64,000 nucleotides of DNA from contig JAZKJF010000019.1 in assembly GCA_040384465.1 (NCBI GenBank), positions 1-64,000 of the forward strand, read 5' to 3'. The stretch comes from UBA5078 sp040384465. Lineage in GTDB: Bacteria; Pseudomonadota; Gammaproteobacteria; Pseudomonadales; Pseudohongiellaceae. Shown here piece by piece: positions 24,737-34,034 of the stretch. The position numbers were made by a program, and so were the translations under genes. Below the pieces are notes generated by a model, which was not told where the DNA came from, did not search any database, and saw only the letters and a list, made by a program, of their open reading frames with translations. Position 1 is the stretch's first letter, and each line of letters starts with the position of its first letter.

Positions 24737-25792
24737 TTACAGATCACCAGAGAATGCTTGTGCGATACACAACTGAACGCCACAGAGTCCGAGCAGCACG
24801 GTGGTGAGTTCTGTCCATGGATCGCTTTTATGAAGTCCTTTCACGGCCAGATCCACACGGCGGGACTGTTGCAGAAAACCTTCCAGCGTTTTCACGCTAT
24901 GCCGTTCCAGCGCTGCGCTGACCGGTCCCTCGTGATTCTTCCTGACCCCTTCGTTCTGCATCGCACTGCTGACGCTCTGGCCTGTCGACATACGTGTAGC
25001 AACGGCATGCAGAATCCGCAGCTCGCGCGTCAACATACCCAGCAGTGCCAGCACTTCGCTGCCTTCTGCACGCAGGCCGTTGAGTATCTTGAGGCAGTGA
25101 CGTGCGTTGCCCAGCAAGGCTGCATCCATCAGATTGAAAGTGTTGTAACGGGAATTGTCAGCGACCAGATTCATGATCTGTTTTCTGTCGATCAGTATTT
25201 TGTTTTCGGGAGTTGCGCCTGTGAGAACGCGCAATTTTTCGATCTCCTGGCTGGCGGCCAGCAGGTTGCCCTCCAGGCGGTCGCTCAGTATCGCAATAGC
25301 CTCCGCGTCTGCGCTCATCCCGTACTGCGCCATACGCGTGCTGATCCAGCGTGGTAATTCCTTGCCGTCCACCGGCCAGACCTGCACGAAGACGCCGGCA
25401 GTCTCTATGACCTTGAACCACTTGGTGTTGAAAGCGCTGGTCTCCAGGCGCGGGCTGACGATGATGAGGACGTTGTCAGGATTGGGGTCGGCGAGATATT
25501 GCTGGAGGGCTTCGCGTCCCTCATCTTCCAGTTTGGCGGAATAGAGTCGCAGCTCGATGATTTTCTTGTCGGAGAACAAAGACAGGCTGTTGCCTGACTG
25601 CAGCATGGTCTGCCAGTTGAAACTGCGATCCACGAAGAACAGTTCCCATTCGCTGAAGCCCTGCTGGCGGCAGCGCGCCCGCAGTTTATCCAGCGTTTCC
25701 TGAACTACCAGAGTCTCGTCACCCGCGATCCAGTACATCGGCAACAGTTGCTTTTGCAGCTGTGGAGCGAGCTGGTCGGAGTTGATGCGCAT
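24737..25792 (-). CDS. holA: DNA polymerase III delta subunit
   Basis: Delta subunit of the clamp-loader complex, which opens the beta sliding clamp. The 351-residue product shows the family start MRINSDQLAPQLQKQLLPMYWIAGDE, followed by the beta-interacting region near residue 65 (SGNSLSLFSDKKIIELRLY) and the AAA+-like fold with VLIIVSPRLETS near 108. The C-terminal collar domain includes SEVLALLGMLTRELRILHA near 250. It begins immediately after the lptE stop codon with no gap, the usual lptE-holA order. Confidence 0.94.
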   Translation of the reverse strand: MRINSDQLAPQLQKQLLPMYWIAGDETLVVQETLDKLRARCRQQGFSEWELFFVDRSFNWQTMLQSGNSLSLFSDKKIIELRLYSAKLEDEGREALQQYLADPNPDNVLIIVSPRLETSAFNTKWFKVIETAGVFVQVWPVDGKELPRWISTRMAQYGMSADAEAIAILSDRLEGNLLAASQEIEKLRVLTGATPENKILIDRKQIMNLVADNSRYNTFNLMDAALLGNARHCLKILNGLRAEGSEVLALLGMLTRELRILHAVATRMSTGQSVSSAMQNEGVRKNHEGPVSAALERHSVKTLEGFLQQSRRVDLAVKGLHKSDPWTELTTVLLGLCGVQLCIAQAFSGDL

Positions 25793-26287
25793 TCAGCGAT
25801 TCCCGATTACGCGCAGCCTGCTGAGAAGTTGCTGCACCAGATCCTGGCGCATTTCGACACGCAGCATTTCCATTTCTTCTGTGCTGCCTGCGATATTGGC
25901 AATGTCTTCGAAGTAGCTGCGCTGTGCCGACAGTATCTGCGGGCCAAATAAAGCAACACCGTCATGCTCAAGACTGACTTCCACAGCCAGTTGCAGATCG
26001 TACTGCGCGGCCCTGGCGCGGCCGTTGACTGAGGCGGTCCGGGTGTCGGACTGTTCCGCTCCGACGCGCAAGGTATAAGGTGACTGGCCATTGATAGTGC
26101 TGATCTGATTGGCGGTCAATGCGGTGCGCAGTTGCTGCAGAAAGGCGCTGTTGGCTTGTGCCGCCTGCAACTGCACGCTGGTGAAGGGCAGGGCGCCCTG
26201 TGGCGCGCCGCGTAGCGCGAAGCCACAGGCTGACAGCACAAGCGTGAGGCCAAGAAGGAGTGTGGGGCGGGTAATCGTATATCGCAT
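25793..26287 (-). CDS. lptE: LPS-assembly lipoprotein LptE
   Basis: Outer-membrane lipoprotein that plugs the LptD barrel during lipopolysaccharide insertion. The 164-residue product has a lipobox LVLSAC at residues ~16-21, then GFALRGAPQGALPFTSVQL, a typical LptE N-terminus. The remainder is short alternating strands with a C-terminal helix (LRVEMRQDLVQQLLSRLRVI). It abuts holA exactly. In most gammaproteobacteria leuS lies directly upstream of lptE; here corC does. Confidence 0.9.
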   Translation of the reverse strand: MRYTITRPTLLLGLTLVLSACGFALRGAPQGALPFTSVQLQAAQANSAFLQQLRTALTANQISTINGQSPYTLRVGAEQSDTRTASVNGRARAAQYDLQLAVEVSLEHDGVALFGPQILSAQRSYFEDIANIAGSTEEMEMLRVEMRQDLVQQLLSRLRVIGNR

Positions 26288-26337
26288 GTTGGTTACTCGT
26301 TGAGCTTGAGTGAATCGGTACCGATTTTCGCAGCGCC

Positions 26338-27222
26338 TCAGGATGACTTGACTGGCGTCGCCAGGCTCAGACTTGCACGCGGACTGCTGGTTGTCACCTT
26401 CAACAGTCTGATCTGACGGCTGTCGGCATTCAGGACAGTAAAGCGGAAATCCTCTACATCAATACTTTCGTCACGCTCCGGAATGTGGTTCAGGTGCTGC
26501 AGCACAAGGCCGCCAATGGTGTCGACTTCCTGGTCACTGAATTCGCTGCTGAAATATTCGTTGAACTCCGCAATCGGCGTCAGTGCTTTCACGATGTAAT
26601 TGCGCGTGTCGATCTTCTTGATGAAGCTTTCATCGTTGACGTCGTATTCGTCCTCGATCTCGCCGACGATCTGTTCCAGCACATCTTCGATGGTGACAAT
26701 GCCACAGGAACTGCCGTACTCATCGATGACCACTGCCATATGGTGGCGGGTCTCCCGGAACTCCTTGAGCAATACATTCAGGCGCTTGCTTTCCGGCACA
26801 AAAGTCGCCGGACGCATGATGCTGCGCACATCGAAGCTGCTGCGATCGCCACTGCGAATATATTGCAGCAGATCTTTGGCCAGCAGAATGCCAATCACGG
26901 AGTCAGAATTTTCAGCGATCACGGGGAAGCGCGAATGGGAAGCGGTCACTGCAATGTCGAGGATATCTTCAAAAGCGTCCGTGGCGTCGACGGTGATGAC
27001 CTGGGCGCGTGGAATCATGATCTCGCGAACCTGCATGTTGGAGACCTGCAGGGCGCCTTCGATGATAGCCAGTGCATCGGCATCCAGCACATGGTCCTGC
27101 TCCGCATTGCGCAGCAGCTCCAGGAGGCTCTTGGTGTCGGTGGGTTCATCCGAGAAAACCTGCGCTATCCGTTCGATCCAGGACCGGGGTCTTGGATCGA
27201 TACTCGATTGGTCGTCTGCCAT
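26338..27222 (-). CDS. corC: CorC/YbeX family protein with CBS pair
   Basis: A 294-residue cytosolic protein of the CorC/HlyC group linked to magnesium and cobalt homeostasis. A paired CBS domain covers residues ~65-185 (REIMIPRAQVITVDATD; SRFPVIAENSDSVIGILLAKDLL; VVIDEYGSSCGIVTIEDVLEQIVGEI), and the C-terminal CorC_HlyC transporter-associated domain follows (EVDTIGGLVLQHLNHIP). There are no membrane helices, unlike the longer HlyC/CorC transporters. Upstream on the same strand are ybeY and phoH. The lnt gene that normally follows corC is absent here. Confidence 0.93.
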   Translation of the reverse strand: MADDQSSIDPRPRSWIERIAQVFSDEPTDTKSLLELLRNAEQDHVLDADALAIIEGALQVSNMQVREIMIPRAQVITVDATDAFEDILDIAVTASHSRFPVIAENSDSVIGILLAKDLLQYIRSGDRSSFDVRSIMRPATFVPESKRLNVLLKEFRETRHHMAVVIDEYGSSCGIVTIEDVLEQIVGEIEDEYDVNDESFIKKIDTRNYIVKALTPIAEFNEYFSSEFSDQEVDTIGGLVLQHLNHIPERDESIDVEDFRFTVLNADSRQIRLLKVTTSSPRASLSLATPVKSS

Positions 27223-27280
27223 TTGCTGATCTTTTTTCCTCGTTTGGTGTGGAGAAGGTATTGGAGATTAAGAGCCTGTA

Positions 27281-27763
27281 TCAGTGTTCATCGTTGCGAT
27301 AGGGATCATCGATCCCCAGTGTGGCGAGTATGCGGCGTTCCAGGTTTTCCATTTCTTCTGCGTCCTGATCATCTTCATGGTCGTAGCCATGCAGATGCAG
27401 CATGCCGTGTACCACCATGTGCGCCCAGTGTGCAGCGGCAGGTTTGCCCTGTTCGACGGCCTCGCGTGCGACCACTTCTGCACAGATGGCGAGGTCTCCC
27501 AATGGAATTTCTTCCAATTCTGCCACGATGGCGTCCGGGATATCGCTGCCAAAGGACAGCACATTGGTTGCATAGTCTTTGCCACGGTAGTCGTTGTTCA
27601 GCGCAGCGGATTCTTTGGCGTCGATGATGCGGATACCGACATTCACGGGCTTGTCGGCGCCGTGTGTATGTTGCTGCGCGCACTCGATCCAGCGCAAGAA
27701 ATCTGCTTCGGCAGGCACGGCGACTCCAGTGCTGGCATTTTCGAAATCAAGCGTCGCGATCAT
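27281..27763 (-). CDS. ybeY: Endoribonuclease YbeY (rRNA maturation factor)
   Basis: A single-strand-specific, zinc-dependent endoribonuclease needed for 16S rRNA 3'-end maturation and ribosome quality control. The 160-residue product carries the metal site HMVVHGMLHLHGYDHEDDQD near residues 115-135, with the three His ligands, and the family segment NNDYRGKDYATNVLSF near 56. The start overlaps the end of phoH by 17 bases, consistent with the conserved phoH-ybeY operon. Confidence 0.96.
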   Translation of the reverse strand: MIATLDFENASTGVAVPAEADFLRWIECAQQHTHGADKPVNVGIRIIDAKESAALNNDYRGKDYATNVLSFGSDIPDAIVAELEEIPLGDLAICAEVVAREAVEQGKPAAAHWAHMVVHGMLHLHGYDHEDDQDAEEMENLERRILATLGIDDPYRNDEH

Positions 27764-28796
27764 GGCCCTTTTCCTGTGCGCTATCCTGGCTGTTCAGTGT
27801 GCCGATATTCTTCTGGTCGTAGCGGTCGTAGGCTTCCACGATGCGCTGTACTAGCGTGTGCCGCACCACGTCCTTGGAATCGAACCACGTGAAGGCGATG
27901 CCTTCGACGTTCTTGAGCACCCGGGTCACTTCAATCAAACCGGATTTTGTACCCTTGGGCAGGTCAATCTGGGTGACATCGCCGGTGATGACTGCGGTAG
28001 AGCCGAAACCGAGACGGGTCAGGAACATCTTCATTTGCGAGGTGGTGGTGTTCTGACTCTCGTCGAGGATGATGAAGGAGTTATTCAGCGTGCGTCCACG
28101 CATGTAGGCGAGCGGGGCGATCTCAATGACATTTTTTTCGATGAGTCGGCCGACACGCTCGACACCGAGCATCTCGTACAGCGCATCGTAAAGGGGGCGC
28201 AGATAAGGGTCGATCTTCTGGGTGAGGTCGCCTGGGAGGAAGCCCAGTTTTTCGCCCGCTTCTACCGCAGGCCGCACTAACAACAAGCGCTGCACGCGCT
28301 CTTGCATCAGGGCTTCGACGGCACATGCGACCGCCAGATAGGTCTTGCCCGTACCAGCAGGGCCGATGCCGAAATTGATGTCGAAGCGTTGAATCGATTC
28401 CACGTAGTCGCGTTGATGTGGGCCGCGTGGCTTCACCGAGGTATTGGGGGTCTTGAGGATCAAGGGTTTGTCGACATCGTAGCCAGCCGGGGCCGTTTTG
28501 TCCGCCGTGGCTGGTAGCGTGTTCTGCACTTCTTTCAGCGCGAGGTGCACAAGATCCGGATTGACACCTTCGCCATCGCCGGTTGCCGTATAGAGCCTGT
28601 CCAGCAGGTGTCTGCCGCTTTCCACGGCGCTCTTGGAGCCGGAAAGATTGAAGACATTGCCGCGCTGTTGAATCTTGACGGCCAGCGACTTCTCAATTTG
28701 TTGCAGGTGTTCATTGAGATGGCCGCATAAATTGGCCAGGCGATGTGTGTTGTCAGGCTCGAGAACGAGCCTTTGAGTGAATTTCTGGGTTGCCAT
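27747..28796 (-). CDS. ybeZ: PhoH family ATPase (YbeZ)
   Basis: A PhoH-like P-loop ATPase that works with YbeY in ribosome/RNA metabolism. The 349-residue product has an N-terminal KH-like region (LCGHLNEHLQQIEKSLAVKI), Walker A FGIGPAGTGKTYLAVACAVEAL near residue 143, and a Walker B-type FIILDESQNTT near 240, followed by GDVTQIDLP. Length and order are standard. It lies between miaB and ybeY, as in most gammaproteobacteria, with a 113-base spacer to miaB. Confidence 0.95.
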   Translation of the reverse strand: MATQKFTQRLVLEPDNTHRLANLCGHLNEHLQQIEKSLAVKIQQRGNVFNLSGSKSAVESGRHLLDRLYTATGDGEGVNPDLVHLALKEVQNTLPATADKTAPAGYDVDKPLILKTPNTSVKPRGPHQRDYVESIQRFDINFGIGPAGTGKTYLAVACAVEALMQERVQRLLLVRPAVEAGEKLGFLPGDLTQKIDPYLRPLYDALYEMLGVERVGRLIEKNVIEIAPLAYMRGRTLNNSFIILDESQNTTTSQMKMFLTRLGFGSTAVITGDVTQIDLPKGTKSGLIEVTRVLKNVEGIAFTWFDSKDVVRHTLVQRIVEAYDRYDQKNIGTLNSQDSAQEKGHDRDA

Positions 28797-28909
28797 TAAG
28801 ACAGCTTACAAACCTCCAGCGGTTGGTCGAAATGCACACGGATATTGGTCGGGTGCGGCCGTAGTATACCAATCTATCGCTGCTTGTAAGCAGTTTTAAC
28901 AGAGGAGGA

Positions 28910-30256
28910 TTACAGCGTTCCCACCAGCGAATTGGGGTAGGCCTTGGTGATCTTGACGTCCGCAAACTGCCCGATCAGACGGCTGTCATCGCAACGGAAA
29001 TTCACTACGCGGTTGTTCTCGGTGCGGCCCTGCAGGTCGCCCGGGTCCTTGCGGGAAAGGCCGGTGACCAGGATGCGCTGGGTCGTGCCAATCATGTTTT
29101 CACTGATTTTGGCCGCTTGTTGAATGATCTGGGCCTGCAGGATGCTCAGACGATGTTTCTTCTCCTGCTCGGAGGTTGTGTCTGGCAGATCAGACGCAGG
29201 AGTACCGGGCCGGGCGCTGTAAATGAAACTGAAGGAGGTGTCGTAACCGATCTCCATGATCAGGTTCATCGTGTCTTCGAAATCTTTGTGAGTCTCGCCG
29301 GGGAAGCCGACGATGAAGTCCGATGACAGGCTGATGTTGGGGCGTATCGCCTTCAGCTTGCGAATGATGGACTTGTATTCCAGCACCGTGTGGCCGCGTT
29401 TCATCGCTGCCAGAATGCGGTCCGAACCGCTTTGTACTGGCAGATGCAGATGGTCCACCAACGCAGGCACTTGGCGATAAGTCTCAATCAGTCGGCTGCT
29501 GAATTCAGTCGGGTGTGAGGTGGTGAAGCGAATCCGGCCTATGCCGTCGATAGTGGAGACGTACTGGATCAGCGTGGCGAGATCCGTAACCTGGCCTTCA
29601 TGGTTTAAACCGCGATAGGCATTCACATTCTGGCCCAGCAGGTTGATCTCCCGCACGCCTTGTCCTGCCAGATGCACGGCTTCCGCCAGCACGTCGTCCA
29701 GCGGTCGGCTGACTTCTTCGCCACGTGTATAGGGCACCACGCAGAAGGAGCAGTACTTGCTGCAGCCTTCCATCACCGTCAGGAAGGCCTCGCAGCCGTC
29801 CACTTTAGGTTCGGGAAGCCGGTCAAATTTCTCGATTTCAGGAAAGCTGATGTCCACGACGGTATTGGTGCCGTCAGCGCTTTTCAGCATCTGCGGCAAC
29901 TTGTGCAGCGTCTGCGGTCCGAACACGACATCGACATACGGGGCGCGCTTGCCAATCGCCGCGCCTTCCTGACTTGCCACGCAACCACCGACGGCAATCT
30001 TGAGATTCGGATTGGCTTTTTTCAGTGCTTTCCAGCGGCCCAACTGGTGGAAGACTTTTTCCTGCGCCTTTTCGCGGATCGAGCAGGTGTTGAGCAGCAG
30101 CAGATCGGCCTGCTCGGGGGTATCAACCAGTTCGGCGCCATGGGATTCCCGCAGCATGTCGAGCATGCGTGACGAGTCATACTCATTCATCTGGCAGCCG
30201 TGGGTCTTGATGAATACTTTTTTGATTGCTGGGCTGGTGAGAGAGTCTTTGTTCAT
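28910..30256 (-). CDS. miaB: tRNA-2-methylthio-N6-dimethylallyladenosine synthase
   Basis: A radical-SAM methylthiotransferase that modifies A37 of tRNAs reading UNN codons. N-terminal domain: FIKTHGCQMNEYDSSRML near residue 14 with the first of three cluster Cys, TCSIREKAQEKVFHQLG near 55 and GGCVASQEG near 90. The SAM domain has CSKYCSFCVVPYTRGEE near 165; a TRAM domain closes the protein (ILVTGLSRKDPGDLQGRTENNR). The start at 30256, one of two adjacent ATGs, matches the family N-terminus; the frame runs on to 30289. Heads the minus-strand miaB-phoH-ybeY-corC group. Confidence 0.95.
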   Translation of the reverse strand: MNKDSLTSPAIKKVFIKTHGCQMNEYDSSRMLDMLRESHGAELVDTPEQADLLLLNTCSIREKAQEKVFHQLGRWKALKKANPNLKIAVGGCVASQEGAAIGKRAPYVDVVFGPQTLHKLPQMLKSADGTNTVVDISFPEIEKFDRLPEPKVDGCEAFLTVMEGCSKYCSFCVVPYTRGEEVSRPLDDVLAEAVHLAGQGVREINLLGQNVNAYRGLNHEGQVTDLATLIQYVSTIDGIGRIRFTTSHPTEFSSRLIETYRQVPALVDHLHLPVQSGSDRILAAMKRGHTVLEYKSIIRKLKAIRPNISLSSDFIVGFPGETHKDFEDTMNLIMEIGYDTSFSFIYSARPGTPASDLPDTTSEQEKKHRLSILQAQIIQQAAKISENMIGTTQRILVTGLSRKDPGDLQGRTENNRVVNFRCDDSRLIGQFADVKITKAYPNSLVGTL

Positions 30257-30513
30257 CATGGCAAGGCGGATTCCACCCCGGAGGGGCATTGCGAAACGGG
30301 CTGAGCAAAAGTGGCGGTTTTTTACAGAGCGCGGATTGTAGCAGCTTAGCGGTCAGCAAAAAACCAGCATACGGGCCACGAAAGATTGTCGGGTGGCCGG
30401 GAGACAATTGCTGTAAAATGCCAGCCAGCTCCGTCCGGTCCGAAAGAATTGCGCTTGCATTGCGCGAATTCGCCCTGATATAGAGGAGCGTCAACGTTCA
30501 CGAGATTGCATTA

Positions 30514-30855
30514 ATGGCTATTCCTTCCGAAATCTACAGAATCACGTTCCTCAACAAGGGCAAAGTCTACGAAGTCTTTGCCAAACAGGTATATCAGAGC
30601 GAGCTGTATGGCTTCATCGAAGTCGAAGACTACATCTTTGATGAGCGCAGTCAGGTGGTTGTAGATCCGAGCGAAGAGAAATTGAAGGCCGAATTCCACG
30701 GGGTCAAGCGCAGCTTCATTCCGATTCAGGCCATTGTTCGCATCGATGAGGTCGAGAAGGGCGGAGTCAGCAAGATTTTCAATGGCGACAACATCACGCC
30801 ATTCCCTGTGCCTTTCATGGCTTCTCGCAATACTGACAACCAGAAGTCCGAGTAA
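30514..30855 (+). CDS. DUF1820 family protein
   Basis: A 113-residue soluble protein matching DUF1820, found in many gammaproteobacteria: YRITFLNKGKVYEVFAKQVYQS at residues ~8-29, GFIEVEDYIFDE, then EFHGVKRSFIPIQAIVRIDEVEKGG near 70. Function is unknown. GAGGAGCG lies about 25 bases before the ATG. It is divergent from miaB and convergent with the aminotransferase gene, from which it is separated by a strong hairpin. Confidence 0.88.
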   Translation: MAIPSEIYRITFLNKGKVYEVFAKQVYQSELYGFIEVEDYIFDERSQVVVDPSEEKLKAEFHGVKRSFIPIQAIVRIDEVEKGGVSKIFNGDNITPFPVPFMASRNTDNQKSE

Positions 30856-30870
30856 TCAATTCGAATGCGC

Positions 30871-30911
30871 CCGTGTCGGCGGCAACCCCAGAAGAGTTGT
30901 CGCCGACACGG
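30871..30911. terminator. 16-bp hairpin between convergent genes
   Basis: CCGTGTCGGCGGCAAC (30871-30886) pairs with 30896-30911 across a nine-base loop, with a single G-U wobble. It sits between convergent genes, the usual place for a bidirectional transcript end. No T-run follows on the plus strand, so it is not a classical intrinsic terminator. Confidence 0.5.
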
Positions 30912-30935
30912 TTGAATCTACGCCTCCTGCAATCT

Positions 30936-32228
30936 TTACAGCCCCAGCTCTCTTTCGATAGTCGCCAGTTCCACACACAGCACGAATACCTGCATGGCTG
31001 CTTCAATTTCCTTCAGGCTCGGGAACGAGGGCGCCAGGCGAATGTTGGTATTGGCCGGATCCTTGCGGTAGGGATAGGTGGAGCCCGCAGGAGTCAACTT
31101 CACGCCGGCTCCAGCCGTCAGCTTCACTACCTTGTCAGCCAGTCCGGGCTGGGTGTTGAACAGCACGAAGTAGCCACCCTGCGGTGTCGTCCAGTCGCCC
31201 AGACTTTTGCCATTGATGACTTTGCCTTGCAACCCTTTGTCCAACTGCTCCAGCAGGACCTTGAACTTCGGCTCCAGAATCGCGCGGTGACGCTGCATCA
31301 AGGCGCGCAGCGTGGGCATGTCCTTGAGGAATTTCACGTGGCGTAACTGGTTGATCTTGTCCGGGCCGATGGTGGCGATGCCGAGTTGCTCGGCGAAGCT
31401 GGCAAGGTTGGCTTCGGAGGTGGCGATAAAGGATATGCCTGCACCTGCCTGGGTGATCTTGGAGGTGGAGCCGATGACCAATACGTTGTCCAGAGTACCG
31501 GCAACTTCGCTTAGTGCGATGATGTTGGCCAGCACGGGAGGATTGTCCACCAGATGGTGCTCGGCATAGGCGTTGTCCCACAGGATGCGGAAATTGGCAC
31601 CGGCGATCTTGCCAAGTTGTGCCATTCTGCCCACGACAGCGTCAGAGTAAACCACGCCATCGGGATTGGCATATTTGGGCACACACCAGATGCCTTTGAT
31701 CAACGGGTCGGCCTTCACCAGTGCTTCGATCTGGTCCATGTCCGGGCCTTCCGCATTCATGGCGACCGGGATCATGGCGATGCCGAGTGCCTCACAGATG
31801 GCGAAGTGACGATCATAGCCGGGTGAGGGGCACAGGAATTTGACCGTCCCGCCAGTCGCTGCGGCTTCTTTCAACCAAGCCGAGTCTGCGCCACGAACGC
31901 CTTGGTACAGAGCGCTGGTCACCAGTTGATACATGAACTGCAGGCTGCTGTTGCCTCCGACCATGGTGCGCGCAGGCGTCGTCTCCAGGTATTCCGCAGC
32001 CAGCTTTCTGGCTTCGGGGATGCCCATGATGCCACCGTAGTTACGGCTGTCGGAACCGTCCTGACACAGGTAATTGCCAGCGAGGATGCCGTCGAGTTCA
32101 TCGCTGAGGTTCAGCTGTTCCGTCGAAGGCTTGCCGCGCGTCAAGTCCAGATTCAGTTTCTGGGCGCTGACGTTCTGGTACTGTGCTCGTAATTCCTGTT
32201 GTCTGGCTTGCAGTTGCTGGTGGTTCAA
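30936..32228 (-). CDS. Aminotransferase class I/II-fold, MocR-type
   Basis: A 430-residue fold-type I PLP enzyme of the aminotransferase group listed in Pfam as Aminotran_MocR, which occurs without a regulatory domain. Signs are LDLTRGKPSTEQLNLS near residue 25, GIMGIPEARKLAAEYL near 65, CPSPGYDRHFAICEALG near 130, the Asn-Pro-Asp-Gly segment PKYANPDGVVYS near 185 and the PLP-lysine motif GSTSKITQAGAGISF near 255. Some relatives act as aspartate aminotransferases; the substrate here is inferred only. The start is TTG at 32228, six bases after a clear GAGGAG; an in-frame ATG at 32312 lies before that site and has no SD. Confidence 0.85.
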   Translation of the reverse strand: MNHQQLQARQQELRAQYQNVSAQKLNLDLTRGKPSTEQLNLSDELDGILAGNYLCQDGSDSRNYGGIMGIPEARKLAAEYLETTPARTMVGGNSSLQFMYQLVTSALYQGVRGADSAWLKEAAATGGTVKFLCPSPGYDRHFAICEALGIAMIPVAMNAEGPDMDQIEALVKADPLIKGIWCVPKYANPDGVVYSDAVVGRMAQLGKIAGANFRILWDNAYAEHHLVDNPPVLANIIALSEVAGTLDNVLVIGSTSKITQAGAGISFIATSEANLASFAEQLGIATIGPDKINQLRHVKFLKDMPTLRALMQRHRAILEPKFKVLLEQLDKGLQGKVINGKSLGDWTTPQGGYFVLFNTQPGLADKVVKLTAGAGVKLTPAGSTYPYRKDPANTNIRLAPSFPSLKEIEAAMQVFVLCVELATIERELGL

Positions 32229-32362
32229 GAATCGCTCCTCAATGACGGCGCTGTCACAGCGCTGCTGAATTAAACGGGTGGTCTCACCTGAGATGCCGGT
32301 GGCCGCGAACAAGCGGCGCGGATTTTACAGTATACTCGGCGCAAACTCGATCAGGACTTTAC

Positions 32363-33409
32363 ATGCCTCACACTCAGGATGATTCGCTCAGCGAATCGGC
32401 GTCAGACTCTCAGCCCCCATCACTTTCCGTACACCCCTATCAGCGGCTCACCCCCGAATGTGTGCTCGACGCCGTCGAGAGCGTGGGCATCCGCACGGAC
32501 GCCCGCATCCTCGCACTCAACAGTTACGAGAATCGGGTGTATCAGGTGGGTGTCGAGGATGGCCCGCCGGTCATCGTGAAGTTCTATCGCCCGCAGCGCT
32601 GGACTCGCGAGCAGATTCTCGAAGAGCACGCCTTCGCTACCGAGCTGGCCGATCTGGAAATTCCGGTGGTGCCGCCGCTGCCGCTTGACGGCAAAGAGAC
32701 CTTATACGATTTCGATGGTTTTTCCTTCGCCGTATTCGAACGCCTTGCTGGTCGTGCGCCCGATCTGGATGATCCCGATAATTTGGTGGTGCTGGGTCGC
32801 TTCATCGGTCGTGTGCATCTGGTAGGGGCGACGCGCCCTTTCAAGCATCGTGGTGGACTGACGGTCGAGCGCTTGGCGATCGAGAGCCGGGAGTATCTGC
32901 TGGGCAATCACTTCATCCCGGACTCACTGATCCGTGCCTACGACACGCTCAGTCACGATCTGATCGTCCGGCTCAAGGCCGTGTTTGACCGCAACAAAGG
33001 CACCCGACTGCAGCGCATTCATGGCGACTGCCATCCGGGAAATGTCTTGTGGCGCACCGATGCCCCGCATTTCGTGGACTTCGATGACACCATGACCGGC
33101 CCGGCTATCCAGGATCTGTGGATGTTGATGTCAGGTGAACGGGATCAGCGGCAGGGGCAGTTGCTGGAGTTGATCGAGGGTTACAACGAATTCAACGATT
33201 TCAATCCCCGCGAGCTGGACCTGATCGAAGCCCTGCGCACGTTGCGGATCATGCATTACAGCGCGTGGCTGGCGCGGCGCTGGGAAGATCCGGCGTTTCC
33301 GAAGAGCTTTCCGTGGTTCAACACCGAGCGCTACTGGGCTGAACACATTCTGGAGCTGCGGGAGCAGATGGCGGCTTTGGACGAGCCGCCGTTACGTTTG
33401 CTGTACTAA
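32363..33409 (+). CDS. srkA: Stress response kinase A (YihE family)
   Basis: An aminoglycoside-phosphotransferase-fold Ser/Thr protein kinase that in E. coli counters MazEF-linked death during stress. The 348-residue product has ILALNSYENRVYQVGVEDG near residue 48, the nucleotide-binding Lys in VIVKFYRPQRWT near 75, the catalytic loop IHGDCHPGNVLW near 220 (Asp and Asn) and the metal-binding FVDFDDTMTGPAIQDLWML near 238. This set and the spacing are diagnostic for YihE. In E. coli the gene precedes dsbA; here the thioredoxin-like gene downstream is on the opposite strand and converges on it. Confidence 0.92.
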   Translation: MPHTQDDSLSESASDSQPPSLSVHPYQRLTPECVLDAVESVGIRTDARILALNSYENRVYQVGVEDGPPVIVKFYRPQRWTREQILEEHAFATELADLEIPVVPPLPLDGKETLYDFDGFSFAVFERLAGRAPDLDDPDNLVVLGRFIGRVHLVGATRPFKHRGGLTVERLAIESREYLLGNHFIPDSLIRAYDTLSHDLIVRLKAVFDRNKGTRLQRIHGDCHPGNVLWRTDAPHFVDFDDTMTGPAIQDLWMLMSGERDQRQGQLLELIEGYNEFNDFNPRELDLIEALRTLRIMHYSAWLARRWEDPAFPKSFPWFNTERYWAEHILELREQMAALDEPPLRLLY

Positions 33410-33438
33410 AGACCGTACTGAAGTTTGCAGGGGCGGGC

Positions 33439-33978
33439 TCAGGGCTGAGCTTCGTCCAGTACCTGAGTGAGTTCCTTCTCGATAATCTCGATATCCTTGT
33501 CTTTGAAGCCCATGTGCACCAGACGCACCACTCCCTGCGGATCGATGAGGTAGGACGTGGGCATGCCGATGACGCCGTACTGCTCCAGCACGCTGCTTTC
33601 CGTATCGGCGGCGATCAGGTAATCGAGCGGGGTGTCCAGCAGAAACTCGCGGCCATCGTCGACAGGATCATCGACATTGATGGCGACAACCTCGAAGCCG
33701 CGTTCGCGGTACTTCGCATAGAGTTCATTGATGAGCGGCATCGAGCGCAGGCAAGGCGTACACCAGGACGCCCAGAAATCCACATACACGGTCTTGCCGC
33801 GCAGCGAGGAGAGAGTGATATCGGCTTTGCCTTCCTGAATGTCCGGTAGTGTAAAGTCAGGAGCCTGCTCGCCCTGTTCCAGCGCCATGACGGCAGGGGC
33901 GGAAAATGCACTGAAGGTCAGCGTGCAGGCAAGTAACAGCTCGTGCAGTTTCCAGATGCTGTTAGTCGTGTGGCTCAT
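33439..33978 (-). CDS. TlpA-like periplasmic thioredoxin
   Basis: A 179-residue exported redoxin. A signal peptide (LLLACTLTFSAFSAPAVMA) spans residues ~14-32. The thioredoxin/AhpC-TSA fold follows: GEQAPDFTLPDI, GKTVYVDFWASWCTPCLRSMP with the redox motif Cys-Thr-Pro-Cys near residue 71, and the cis-Pro loop GVIGMPTSYLIDPQG near 133. Such proteins reduce disulfides in the periplasm, for example for cytochrome c maturation; no ccm genes are near. It is convergent with srkA. Confidence 0.88.
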   Translation of the reverse strand: MSHTTNSIWKLHELLLACTLTFSAFSAPAVMALEQGEQAPDFTLPDIQEGKADITLSSLRGKTVYVDFWASWCTPCLRSMPLINELYAKYRERGFEVVAINVDDPVDDGREFLLDTPLDYLIAADTESSVLEQYGVIGMPTSYLIDPQGVVRLVHMGFKDKDIEIIEKELTQVLDEAQP

Positions 33979-34034
33979 AGTGTTGCCTCTATTGTCGATG
34001 GCGGTCTGACGGTCTTGCTGTTCTGTGCCAGGCG

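Noticed and set aside
32331..32336. TATACT as an srkA promoter
   Set aside because: A fair -10 hexamer, but no -35 element at a proper distance.
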